NCBI RefSeq assembly: GCF_041438805.1
Contig: NZ_CP109190.1
Coordinates: forward strand, 3,100,001-3,164,000
Reading direction: 5' to 3'
DNA: 64,000 nt
Source: Streptomyces sp. NBC_01707
GTDB taxonomy: Bacteria > Actinomycetota > Actinomycetes > Streptomycetales > Streptomycetaceae
This document shows, one piece after another, positions 56,577-64,000 of the stretch (position 1 is the first letter of the stretch; every line of letters starts with the position of its first letter). A model generated the notes under the pieces. It saw nothing but the letters and a program-made list of their open reading frames with translations, was not told where the DNA came from and did no database searches. The position numbers were made by a program, and so were the translations under genes.

Positions 56577-58523
56577 TCAGCGGATGGTGCGGTGAACGTT
56601 TTCCCTGGTGGCCGGGCCGGGGGTGGCATCGGCGATCCAGGGGCCTTCGCCGCTCGGGTCGACGATCCCCTCCTCCAGCCAGGTGTACGCACCGTTCAGG
56701 ACGGAGTCGACCACACGCCGGTCGAGGTCGTCCGTGTTGGACCAGAGGCGGTTGAAGAGTTCCTCGGTCCGGATGCGGGACTGGTGGCAGAAGGCGTCGG
56801 CGAGTTGGTAGGCCTCCCGGCCGTGATCACCGGTGGTACGCAGATGTTCGGCACGGACGCAGGCGGAGCTCATCGCGAAGAGCTCCGCTCCGATGTCGAC
56901 GATCCTGCCGAGGAAGCCCTGTTTGGTCTCCATGCGGCCCTGCCAGCGCGACATCGCGTAGAAGGTGGAGCGGGCCAGCTTGCGGGCGGAGCGTTCGACG
57001 TAACGCAGATGGCTGGACAGGTCCGGGTGGCCGGATGGGTGGAACTCGTTGTAGGTGCGCGGGAGTTGCCCTGGGCCTGCGACCAGTTTGGGTAGCCAGC
57101 GGGCATAGAAGCCGGCCGCGTTCGCTCCCGCCTTCGCCTTGGCGGAGAGCGGCTTGTCGGGGTCGATCAGGTCACCCGCGACCTTCAGATGGGCGTCGAC
57201 GGCCTCACGGGCGATCAGCAGATGCATGATCTCCGTGGAGCCCTCGAAGATCCGGTTGATCCGCAGGTCCCGCAGGAGTTGCTCGGCAGGGACGGCACGC
57301 TCGCCCCGGGCGGCGAGGGAGTCGGCGGTCTCGAAGCCCCGACCGCCGCGGATCTGGACCAGTTCATCAGCCATCAGACAGCCCATCTCGGAGCCGTACA
57401 GCTTGGCCAGGGCCGCTTCGATGCGGATGTCGTTACGGTCCTCGTCCGCCATCTGGGAGGCGAGATCGACAACGGCCTCCAGGGCGAAGGTGGTGGCGGC
57501 GATGAAGGAGATCTTGGCGCCCACGGCTTCGTGCCGGGCGACAGGCCTGCCCCACTGTTCGCGGACCGCCGACCATTCACGGGCGATCTTCAGACACCAC
57601 TTCCCGGCGCCGACACACATGGCGGGCAGGGACAGCCGTCCCGTGTTGAGGGTGGTGAGGGCGATCTTGAGACCGGCGCCTTCGGGGCCGATGCGGTTGG
57701 CGGCCGGGACCCGGACGCGGTGGAAGCGGGTCACGCCGTTCTCGAGCCCGCGCAGCCCCATGAAGGCGTTGCGGTTCTCCACGGTGACACCCGGGGCGTC
57801 CGCCTCCACGACGAACGCGGTGATGCCGCCCTTGTGGCCGACCGACTTCGGGACACGGGCCATGACGACCAGCAGGTCGGCGACGACACCGTTGGTCGTC
57901 CACAGCTTCACACCGTCGAGGATGTAGTCGGAACCGTCCGGAACGGCCGAAGTGGCGAGCCGGGCAGGGTCGGAGCCGACATCGGGCTCGGTGAGAAGGA
58001 ACGCCGAGATGTCGGTGCGGGCGAGCCGCGGCAGGAACATGTCCTTCTGCGCCTGGCTGCCGAAGAGCTTCAACGGCTGCGGTACGCCGATGGACTGGTG
58101 GGCGGAGAGCAGCGCGCCGATCGCCGGGTTGGCGGAGCCGACCAGGGAGAGCGCCCTGTTGTAGTAGACCTGGGTCAGTCCCAGGCCGCCGTACTTCGGG
58201 TCGATCTTCATCCCGAGGGCGCCGAGCTCCTTGAGGCCGTTGATGACCTCGTCGGGGATCTTCGCCTCACGCTCGATCACGGCGCCGTCGATCTTGGTTT
58301 CGCAGAAGTCGCGCAACCGGGCGAGGAACGCCTCGCCTCGCCGGACGTCGTCGGCGGCCGGCAGTGGATGCGGGTGGATCAGGTCCAGCCGGAAGCGGCC
58401 GAGGAAGAGTTCCTTGGCGAAACTGGGCTTGCGCCAGTCCTGCTCGCGTGCGGCTTCGGCCACTTGACGCGCTTCACGCTCGGTGACCTTGGGCGTGTTC
58501 TTTGGAGCGGATGGTGCGGTCAT
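56577..58523 (-). CDS. Acyl-CoA dehydrogenase, long (VLCAD/ACAD9-like) type
   Basis: A 648-aa FAD enzyme. After an 80-residue N-terminal extension the ACAD core includes KELGALGMKIDPKYGGLGLTQVYYN, FLLTEPDVGSDPARLAT (FAD/substrate loop) and WGRPVARHEAVGAKI. The catalytic-base region is LRINRIFEGSTEIM. A C-terminal extension of about 170 residues (ARWLPKLVAGPGQLP to the end) is helical, as in very-long-chain dehydrogenases. ATG 58523 has GAGG 10 nt upstream. Role: alpha,beta-desaturation of long acyl-CoAs. Confidence 0.92.
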   Translation of the reverse strand: MTAPSAPKNTPKVTEREARQVAEAAREQDWRKPSFAKELFLGRFRLDLIHPHPLPAADDVRRGEAFLARLRDFCETKIDGAVIEREAKIPDEVINGLKELGALGMKIDPKYGGLGLTQVYYNRALSLVGSANPAIGALLSAHQSIGVPQPLKLFGSQAQKDMFLPRLARTDISAFLLTEPDVGSDPARLATSAVPDGSDYILDGVKLWTTNGVVADLLVVMARVPKSVGHKGGITAFVVEADAPGVTVENRNAFMGLRGLENGVTRFHRVRVPAANRIGPEGAGLKIALTTLNTGRLSLPAMCVGAGKWCLKIAREWSAVREQWGRPVARHEAVGAKISFIAATTFALEAVVDLASQMADEDRNDIRIEAALAKLYGSEMGCLMADELVQIRGGRGFETADSLAARGERAVPAEQLLRDLRINRIFEGSTEIMHLLIAREAVDAHLKVAGDLIDPDKPLSAKAKAGANAAGFYARWLPKLVAGPGQLPRTYNEFHPSGHPDLSSHLRYVERSARKLARSTFYAMSRWQGRMETKQGFLGRIVDIGAELFAMSSACVRAEHLRTTGDHGREAYQLADAFCHQSRIRTEELFNRLWSNTDDLDRRVVDSVLNGAYTWLEEGIVDPSGEGPWIADATPGPATRENVHRTIR

Positions 58524-59098
58524 GAGGAGCTCACCTCGCCGCGTTGTCGGTGGGCGGACCCGGCCGGTCCGCGCCGAGCGCGCATGCGCGCCTGCCGAGG
58601 CATACCAACCGGTGCTACTCGTCCGTATGTACCCGATTCCTGACGCCCTCACCAGCCCTCCGACGCCGATCGGGTCGCGAGCCACTCCAGTGGCACGTTC
58701 AACTCGCGAACTGCGGTCGGGCCGGGTGGCGGTGGGAAGCAGAAACGGCCGGAGCCCCCGCACAGTGGGCCCCTCGCAGCGCCCTGACCTGCAACTTTAC
58801 TCTGACCTGCGCGAACGCGGAGCGCTTCAACCCGTCCTGACCCGTCTCGGCCCGCCCTAGCCCGCTTTCCTCCACTCCCGTGCTCCCGTGGGAGCACCGC
58901 GTGGGAGCACGAGGGCGAAGCATGCCCTGACCTGCCGATATCCGCTCCGGCGCGCCACGAGCCCGCGCCGGTCGCCAAATTGACCGAATACGCCAGTGCT
59001 CCACCGCCGCGCGGCTTCTACGAGTGCAGTCCGGGATCACCTTGCATGTGGCAGGCTCAGGGGCTGCACAGTGATCGAATAAGACTGGAGCATTCCCT
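58524..59098. other. Spacer between acyl-CoA dehydrogenase and MurG-like gene
   Basis: This 575-bp divergent spacer has no supportable gene. It includes an imperfect repeat zone with CTGACCTGC recurring (58789, 58802 and 58927 neighbourhoods). A palindrome at 58880-58897 is described separately. It is the most natural boundary between the core block and the accessory locus to the right. Confidence 0.6.
58880..58910. repeat. Palindrome plus repeated half-site in the divergent spacer
   Basis: GTGCTCCC-GT-GGGAGCAC (58880-58897) is an 8+8 palindrome, and GTGGGAGCAC repeats at 58901-58910. Either an operator array or a short terminator for converging transcripts. Confidence 0.45.
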
Positions 59099-60292
59099 GT
59101 GACCAGCGACGCTCACCGCCCCTCGTTCGGGGTCGAAAGGACCTTCCGCCTGATCGTCACGGGCGGTGGCACCGGCGGGCACACGTACCCGGCTCTCACA
59201 GCGGTGCGCACCTTGCAGGCCCGACTCGCGGCTCAGGGCGGTGCGCTGGAAGTCCTTTGGGTGGGCAAGGCCGACAGCCTGGAGTCACGCGTCGCCGCAG
59301 CTGAGGGGATCCCGTTCACAGCCGTCGCGACCGGCAAGATCCGCCGCTCGAAGAATCCGCTGAAGCTGGCCTCGCCGGCGAACGTGGCAGATATGAGCCG
59401 CGTCCCCCTCGGTGTCCTCCAGGCACGCAGGGCGATCAATGCGTTCCGTCCCGACGTCGTGCTGGCCACGGGAGGCTACGTAGCGGTCCCGGTGGGTGTG
59501 GCCGCTACGAGGCTGTGCCGAATCCCGTTGGTTGTGCACGAGCAGACCGTACGGCTGGGCCTGGCAAACAAGACCTTGGCTGTCGCAGCAACCCGAGTCG
59601 CAGTCTCTTCCGAATCGACCGTGCCGCTCCTTTCGGAAGCGGTACGCGCTTCAACGGTGGTCACCGGAAACCCGGTCCGGCCCGAGGTGTTCACCGGGCA
59701 GGCCGACAAGGCGATCGAGGCTCTGAACTGGCACGGCTTCGACCGGCGGCTGCCGACCGTCTACGTCACCGGCGGTGCCCAGGGTGCGCAGCAGATCAAC
59801 AGCGTCGTGCGCGACGCGCTGCCGTGGCTGCTCGACCACGCCAACGTGATCCACCAGTGCGGCCCGGACAACGTCGAGGGGCTGCGCCAGCACACGGCGC
59901 AGTTGCCCGCACAAAGCGCGGCGCGCTATCACCTCACCGGGTACGTCGGCGCCGAGCTCCCCGACGTACTCGCCCTGGCCGATGTGGTGATCTCCCGCAG
60001 CGGCGCCGGAACCATCGCCGAGCTGACCGCCCTGGGCAAGGCCGCCGTATTCGTTCCCCTCGCCACGGCGGCCGGAAATGAGCAGGTCCACAACGCTGAG
60101 CACTTGGCGACCAACGGCGCCGCCGTCACGCTGGTGGGTGACGTGACCGCCGAGCGGCTCTGGACGGCCGTGGCACCGCTGCTGACGGACTCGCAGCAAC
60201 GCACGGCGATGGCCGAGCGTGCCCGGTCGTACGGGCGCCCCGACGCCGCCGAGCGCCTGGTCGACGTCGTGCTCTCAGCAGCCGGGGTATAG
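59099..60292 (+). CDS. MurG-like glycosyltransferase (GT28), accessory paralogue
   Basis: A 397-aa GT-B protein of the MurG family. N-terminal VTGGGTGGHTYPALTA (GGGTGGH at 22-28) is the lipid/phosphate loop; VLATGGYVAVPVGVAA and VVHEQTVRLGLANK follow. The C-terminal nucleotide-sugar region is VISRSGAGTIAELTALGKAAVFVPLATAAGNEQVHNAEHLA. True murG normally lies in the division cluster, absent here, so this is probably a paralogue with a different acceptor. GTG 59099 has GGAG 9 nt upstream. More TTG and A/T-ending codons than neighbours suggest transfer. Confidence 0.88.
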   Translation: MTSDAHRPSFGVERTFRLIVTGGGTGGHTYPALTAVRTLQARLAAQGGALEVLWVGKADSLESRVAAAEGIPFTAVATGKIRRSKNPLKLASPANVADMSRVPLGVLQARRAINAFRPDVVLATGGYVAVPVGVAATRLCRIPLVVHEQTVRLGLANKTLAVAATRVAVSSESTVPLLSEAVRASTVVTGNPVRPEVFTGQADKAIEALNWHGFDRRLPTVYVTGGAQGAQQINSVVRDALPWLLDHANVIHQCGPDNVEGLRQHTAQLPAQSAARYHLTGYVGAELPDVLALADVVISRSGAGTIAELTALGKAAVFVPLATAAGNEQVHNAEHLATNGAAVTLVGDVTAERLWTAVAPLLTDSQQRTAMAERARSYGRPDAAERLVDVVLSAAGV

Positions 60293-60311
60293 GGCCCGGC
60301 TGCTGGCGGCG

Positions 60312-60734
60312 TCACGCAATGTGCTGCCGAGCTCCTGCTTCGATGATGTCGGCGCACGCGGCGAACGCGGCCTCGTCGCCTCCATACGGGTCGGGCACGT
60401 CCCGGTCACCGAGGTACAGGGCGAGGGCGAACCTGCGGGGGGTGTTGGCGTCCATCTGGCCCCGCAGTTCGGTTAGGACTGCCCGGTCCATCGCCAGGAT
60501 GACGTTCGCCCACTCAAGCAGGTCCGGGGCCACCCGGACGGCGCGGTGGCCGGTGAGGTCGTATCCCCGGGCGGCGGCAAGTCCGAGCATCCGTTCGTGC
60601 GCGGGCATGCCGGCCCACTTGCTGCGCAGGCCCGCCGAGCGAATCTCCACAGATCCGCCGCCGTGGTGCGAGAGCACGCTGGCGGCGTACGGGGAGCGGC
60701 AGATGTTGCCCAGGCACACGGTCAGGATGCGCAT
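60312..60734 (-). CDS. Low-molecular-weight protein-tyrosine-phosphatase-like protein
   Basis: A 140-aa phosphatase. The P-loop CLGNICRS gives C7-x5-R13, and the general acid is Asp115 in DPYGG. Both are intact. In glycan clusters such enzymes act on tyrosine kinases or on phosphorylated metabolites; which applies here is unknown. It overlaps the aminotransferase stop by 13 nt and is convergent with the MurG-like gene, 19 bp apart. Confidence 0.92.
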   Translation of the reverse strand: MRILTVCLGNICRSPYAASVLSHHGGGSVEIRSAGLRSKWAGMPAHERMLGLAAARGYDLTGHRAVRVAPDLLEWANVILAMDRAVLTELRGQMDANTPRRFALALYLGDRDVPDPYGGDEAAFAACADIIEAGARQHIA

Positions 60735-61855
60735 GTGCCCTCCAAGGCGCGCGCCAGGGCGTCAACCACGTACCTGGCGTCGCCGTCGCTCATGGCCGGG
60801 TGGAACGGAAGGCTCATGAGTTGCTGTCCCGACCGCTCGGTGAGGGGCAGAGGCCGGTGCCATCTCCGGAACGCCGGCTGTGTGTGGTTCGGGGGGTAGT
60901 GCACGCCGACCCCGATGCCAGAGCAGCGCAACTCTTCGAAGATGCGGTCGCGGTCCTGGACGTGGACGACGCAGTTGAAGGGGACCGTGCGGTCCACATC
61001 CACGTCCACCACAGATACGGCGTCGAGCGTGTGCAAGCCGTCCGCGTACGCCCGCCAGAGGTCGCGCCGCTTTGCCGCCACGGTGCTGAACCGTTGCAGC
61101 TGCACAAGGCCGACCGCGGCGTTCAGGGCGGACATAGTGGCGCGCAGGCCGTACCCCTCGACGGCATACGAGGTGGTCGCACCGCGCTGCTGCTGGGACT
61201 GGGTGATCCCCAGCGCGCGCAGCCTTCGCAGGTCGTCGGCCTCCAGAGAAGTCCGCGGGATGACGCCGCCCCCCTGCCCGCAGGTCAAGTTCTTGATCGG
61301 GCCGAAGGAGAAGCAGGTGAGTACTCCCGGCTGCGCGCCGACGAAAGTGTCTCCGCAGAACGAGCCGAAGGCGTGGGCTGCATCCTCGACCACCGTGATC
61401 TCGCGGGCGTCGAGCACATCCCGGATGCCGGAGAGGTCCACCGCGCGGCCGCCGTAGAGGACCGGCACGACGGCGCGGGTGGCCGACGTGATAGCCGCCA
61501 GCACCTCGTCGGCCTCGATACAGAGCGTCGCCGGGTTGATCTCCACGAAACGGGGGTGGGCACCGCACGCAAGGATCGCGTGCACGGTGGCGCAATAGGT
61601 CTGGGACGGAACAACGACCTCGTTACCCGGCCCCACTCCAGCGACCAGCAAGGCGAGGTGGAGAGCCGCGGTGCCCGAGGCCACTGCGACCATGTCCGGG
61701 ACTCCGAGGTACGTGGCGATCTCCCGCTCGAATTCCTCGACGATCACCCCGTGTCCGTACTGCCCCGCTTGCAGGGCCACGGCCATCGCATCGCGTTCCG
61801 GTCCGTGGAGGTATGGACGCGCGTTCTTAGTGACTTCGGTCGGTGTGGGGGACAT
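60722..61855 (-). CDS. DegT/DnrJ/EryC1 family sugar aminotransferase
   Basis: A 377-aa PLP enzyme. GTAALHLALLVAGVGPGNEVVVPSQTYCAT binds cofactor phosphate; VVEDAAHA holds Asp158; the Schiff-base lysine is Lys188 in FSFGPIKNLTCGQGG. Family members aminate 3- or 4-keto sugars made by NDP-sugar dehydratases, and such a gene lies two cistrons upstream. ATG 61855 overlaps the ATP-grasp gene by 29 nt; the longer frame beyond is not family-like. Confidence 0.9.
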   Translation of the reverse strand: MSPTPTEVTKNARPYLHGPERDAMAVALQAGQYGHGVIVEEFEREIATYLGVPDMVAVASGTAALHLALLVAGVGPGNEVVVPSQTYCATVHAILACGAHPRFVEINPATLCIEADEVLAAITSATRAVVPVLYGGRAVDLSGIRDVLDAREITVVEDAAHAFGSFCGDTFVGAQPGVLTCFSFGPIKNLTCGQGGGVIPRTSLEADDLRRLRALGITQSQQQRGATTSYAVEGYGLRATMSALNAAVGLVQLQRFSTVAAKRRDLWRAYADGLHTLDAVSVVDVDVDRTVPFNCVVHVQDRDRIFEELRCSGIGVGVHYPPNHTQPAFRRWHRPLPLTERSGQQLMSLPFHPAMSDGDARYVVDALARALEGTCAS

Positions 61856-62885
61856 CGGATAGTCCTTCTCTCGCGCTGGCCGAGCTGGTCTTGGGGTTCG
61901 GGATGGCCACGGGCAGCTGTTCGCCGGTGGCCAGCGTCTCGAAGTACTTCGTGAGGAAGACGCCCGGTTTGTACGTGAGACGGTCGTGGTCGATGGGTAG
62001 CTCGAACAGGCCGTTGAGGGTCTGTTCCACAAGCGCGGCACCAGCCACCTCGGACAGCGGGAACCCGCCGGCGAACCGAGCATTCACCTCGGTCACGATC
62101 ACGCCCGGGTCCTCGTCACAGATGAACCCCTGCACACAGCAAGGGCCAGTCGCCCCGATCGCGGCCAGGGTGCGCCTCACCTGCGTATCAACCTGATCGT
62201 CATGAAATGTGCTGCTGACCACGGACAGTCCCGCCTTCACCAGGTCCCTGTACCGCAGGACCGTCGACGCGCGGCCCGAGCGGTCCACGAGACAGTCCGC
62301 GGTGAACTCCCGTCCCGTGATGCGTTCCTGGACGATCGGGTCCGGGACGAGCTCGCACAGGACTCGCGCTTGACGGCGCGAGTCGCAGTAGTAGACGTTC
62401 TGCGTGCCCTGACCGCGACGCGGCTTGACGACGAGCGGGGAGCCGGAAGGCATCCTGTCGAGATCCTTCGGGGGGACCGTGGTAGGAGTGGGCACCCCCT
62501 TGGATCTGAGCACGGCGTGGAACCGGGCTTTGTCGATGCACGCGTTCAGCGTTTCGATTTCCGGGAGCCAGGTGCGTACGCGCAGGGCATTGAGGTCATC
62601 GAGGAGACCCGAGAGTCTCGGTAGCTCGTGCTCGACTGTCGACAGCAGGGCGTCGGGGCGTGCGTCCCGGCATAGATCGAGAAGGCGCTGTGAATAGTCC
62701 GGGTCCGCTGCCAGAGGCAGTACGTGAGGGGTGACGCCGTCCAGAAGGAGGCCGGCGGCAAGCGGGTCGGCGTCTGCCGCGATGATCTCGCAGCCCATCC
62801 GCATGAGGTGTCGGGCGAGATCGAGTCCTGGTGCTCCGCCGACACCGGTGACGAGGATGCGGGTCCGGGGGGCCATGGTGCTCAC
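61827..62885 (-). CDS. ATP-grasp ligase (CarB/PylC-like)
   Basis: A 352-aa ATP-grasp protein. An N-terminal Rossmann-like part (ILVTGVGGAPGLDLARHLMRMG, IIAADADPLAAGLL) precedes the ATP-grasp core: PLVVKPRRGQGTQNV, PIVQERITGREFTADCLV and the metal site VTEVNARFAGGFPLSEVAG. Such proteins form amide or acyl bonds via acyl-phosphate. GTG 62885 overlaps the dehydratase stop (GTGA). In context it may acylate an amino sugar with an amino acid, which is inference. Confidence 0.88.
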   Translation of the reverse strand: MSTMAPRTRILVTGVGGAPGLDLARHLMRMGCEIIAADADPLAAGLLLDGVTPHVLPLAADPDYSQRLLDLCRDARPDALLSTVEHELPRLSGLLDDLNALRVRTWLPEIETLNACIDKARFHAVLRSKGVPTPTTVPPKDLDRMPSGSPLVVKPRRGQGTQNVYYCDSRRQARVLCELVPDPIVQERITGREFTADCLVDRSGRASTVLRYRDLVKAGLSVVSSTFHDDQVDTQVRRTLAAIGATGPCCVQGFICDEDPGVIVTEVNARFAGGFPLSEVAGAALVEQTLNGLFELPIDHDRLTYKPGVFLTKYFETLATGEQLPVAIPNPKTSSASAREGLSDVPHTDRSH

Positions 62886-63895
62886 CCCTCGGCCGTCGGC
62901 CGGACGGTGATCTCAGCCATGGGCGCGTCCTCGTCACGTTCGGCAGGCGCCCACTGGAAGGAGTTCTCCTTGTACCAGGCCACGCTCTGGGCCAGGCCGT
63001 CATCGAACGGCCAGGCGGGCCGGTAGCCGAGATCGTCCGCGATCTTCGACCAGTCCATGGCGTACCGGATGTCGTTGGACTTTCGGTCCGGGACATAGGT
63101 GACCGCGTCCCAGCCAGCCCCGCAAAGTTCGAGTAGCCGCCCGGTCAGCTCCTTGTTCGTGAGGTCGGTGCCGCCGCCGATGTTGTAGACCTCACCAGGG
63201 ATGCCGCGGCGGAGGACCAGCTCGATGCCCTGGCAGTTGTCTTCGACATGCAGCCAGTTCCGGACGTGCTGACCCTGGCCGTGGAGGGTGACGCCCTGTC
63301 CCGCGAGGAGCTTTGTGACGAACAGCGGGATGATCTTCTCGGGGTGTTGGTTCGGTCCGAAGTTGTTCGAGGATCGGGTGACGCAGACGGGCACGCCGTC
63401 AGTGTGGAAGGCGGACAGGGCCACCATGTCGCTGCACGCCTTCGACGCGGCATAGGGCACGGTCGGGTTGAGCGGGGAGCGCTCCGAGGCGTGGCCGGTG
63501 ACCAGTGGCCCGTACACCTCGTCCGTGGAGACGTGCACGAACTTCTGGATGCCATGGCGCTTGGCCGCGTCCAGAAGGGTGTGCGTGCCGACGACGTTGC
63601 TGGCGAGGAACGTGGCGGCCTCGAAGAAGCTCCGATCGACGTGCGACTCTGCGGCGAAGTGCACGATCGCATCGTGTCGCTGCACCAGGTCGTCGACGAG
63701 TGCCGCGTCGAGGATGTTCCCTCGCACGAAGTTGAGCTTCGGCGAGACGAGCTCGTGCTCCAGGTTCTCCTTGTGGCCGGCGTAGGTCAGCGCGTCGAGG
63801 ACGGTCACCTCAGCGATGTCCTGCGCCGCCAGCAGTCGTTTGACGAAGTGCGAGCCGATGAAACCGGCACCGCCGGTAACGATCACCTTCTCCAT
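62882..63895 (-). CDS. dTDP-glucose 4,6-dehydratase-like SDR (RmlB family)
   Basis: A 337-aa extended SDR. NAD motif TGGAGFIGSH; catalytic STDEVYG (Thr124, Asp125, Glu126); Tyr148-xxx-Lys152 (YAASK). SNNFGPNQHPEKIIPLFVTKLLAG and GQHVRNWLHVEDNCQGIELVL match RmlB; the usual PGHDxRYAID reads KSNDIRYAMD. It makes a 4-keto-6-deoxy NDP-sugar, a fitting substrate for the DegT enzyme. Start ATG 63895 with GAGGAGTTGAG upstream. Confidence 0.92.
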   Translation of the reverse strand: MEKVIVTGGAGFIGSHFVKRLLAAQDIAEVTVLDALTYAGHKENLEHELVSPKLNFVRGNILDAALVDDLVQRHDAIVHFAAESHVDRSFFEAATFLASNVVGTHTLLDAAKRHGIQKFVHVSTDEVYGPLVTGHASERSPLNPTVPYAASKACSDMVALSAFHTDGVPVCVTRSSNNFGPNQHPEKIIPLFVTKLLAGQGVTLHGQGQHVRNWLHVEDNCQGIELVLRRGIPGEVYNIGGGTDLTNKELTGRLLELCGAGWDAVTYVPDRKSNDIRYAMDWSKIADDLGYRPAWPFDDGLAQSVAWYKENSFQWAPAERDEDAPMAEITVRPTAEG

Positions 63896-63952
63896 CTCAA
63901 CTCCTCCATGAGGTCGGTCTGCTTGCCACCCAGCGGTGGGCGGCTCCGGTCA

Positions 63953-64000
63953 TCAGATGGGGCGGTGCGTGGCGGCGAACACGATCGTCGCGAAGACGAG
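63953..64000 (-). CDS. C-terminal end of an upstream gene, truncated by window edge
   Basis: From 64000 the minus strand reads 15 codons (LVFATIVFAATHRPI) and a TGA at 63953. The hydrophobic stretch suggests the last membrane helix of a protein. It precedes the dehydratase by 57 bp in the same direction and is probably the preceding cistron. Nothing more can be said. Confidence 0.35.
   Translation of the reverse strand, partial: LVFATIVFAATHRPI

Overview
The window is a stretch of high-GC actinobacterial chromosome, almost certainly Streptomyces. Third codon positions are strongly G/C, GTG and TTG starts are common, and ATGA/GTGA/TTGA overlaps join many genes. The gene order (M16 peptidase-pnp-rpsO, a type VII secretion locus, then ribF-truB-rbfA-infB-nusA-rimP, proS, ispG-rseP-dxr) is core Streptomyces synteny. 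All calls come from reading the sequence and translations by eye; no database search was run.

Layout. (1) 0-3.5 kb, minus strand: rpsO, an intergenic hairpin, pnp and the start of an M16 metallopeptidase. (2) 3.7-19.2 kb: a complete ESX/type VII secretion locus in alternating orientation. It has eccD(-), eccC(+), an orphan DUF397 gene(+), two WXG100 substrates(-), mycP(-), eccB(-), eccE(+), an unrecognised eccE-coupled gene(+) and a large Pro/Gln-rich MinD-like ATPase(+). (3) 19.2-25.3 kb: a five-gene peptide/nickel-type ABC importer operon whose binding protein has a C-terminal membrane anchor. (4) 25.4-31.5 kb: a MarR regulator divergent from a three-subunit molybdenum hydroxylase (FAD, 2x[2Fe-2S], Mo subunits), followed by an MFS transporter. 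Similar dyad elements occur before the hydroxylase and the MFS gene, suggesting one regulon. (5) 31.5-43.8 kb, minus strand: the translation/RNA-processing block rimP, nusA, ylxR, infB, ylxP-like gene, rbfA, truB, a frameshifted protease-like/NTPase gene and ribF. (6) 44-46 kb, plus strand: a lipoprotein, a ferritin-like DUF4439 protein and a kinase-fold protein lacking catalytic residues. (7) 46-53.5 kb, minus strand: proS, two GNAT acetyltransferases, and ispG-rseP-dxr (two MEP-pathway enzymes around a site-2 protease). (8) 53.4-58.5 kb, minus strand: a small coupled ORF, a lipoprotein, a zinc-ribbon membrane protein, an EPSP synthase and a long acyl-CoA dehydrogenase. (9) 58.5-64 kb: a likely accessory sugar/glycosyl-transfer locus with a MurG paralogue (+) facing a minus-strand operon of dTDP-glucose-dehydratase-like SDR, ATP-grasp ligase, DegT aminotransferase and low-molecular-weight phosphatase.

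Most worth following up: the accessory MurG/DegT/ATP-grasp/dehydratase/phosphatase locus; the pseudo-protease/NTPase with a frameshift and altered active-site motifs; the pseudokinase next to proS; the EPSP synthase with Ala at the glyphosate-contact Gly position; the shared MarR-type operators; and the mosaic base composition of ispG. No tRNA, rRNA, insertion sequence, prophage or CRISPR array was seen.
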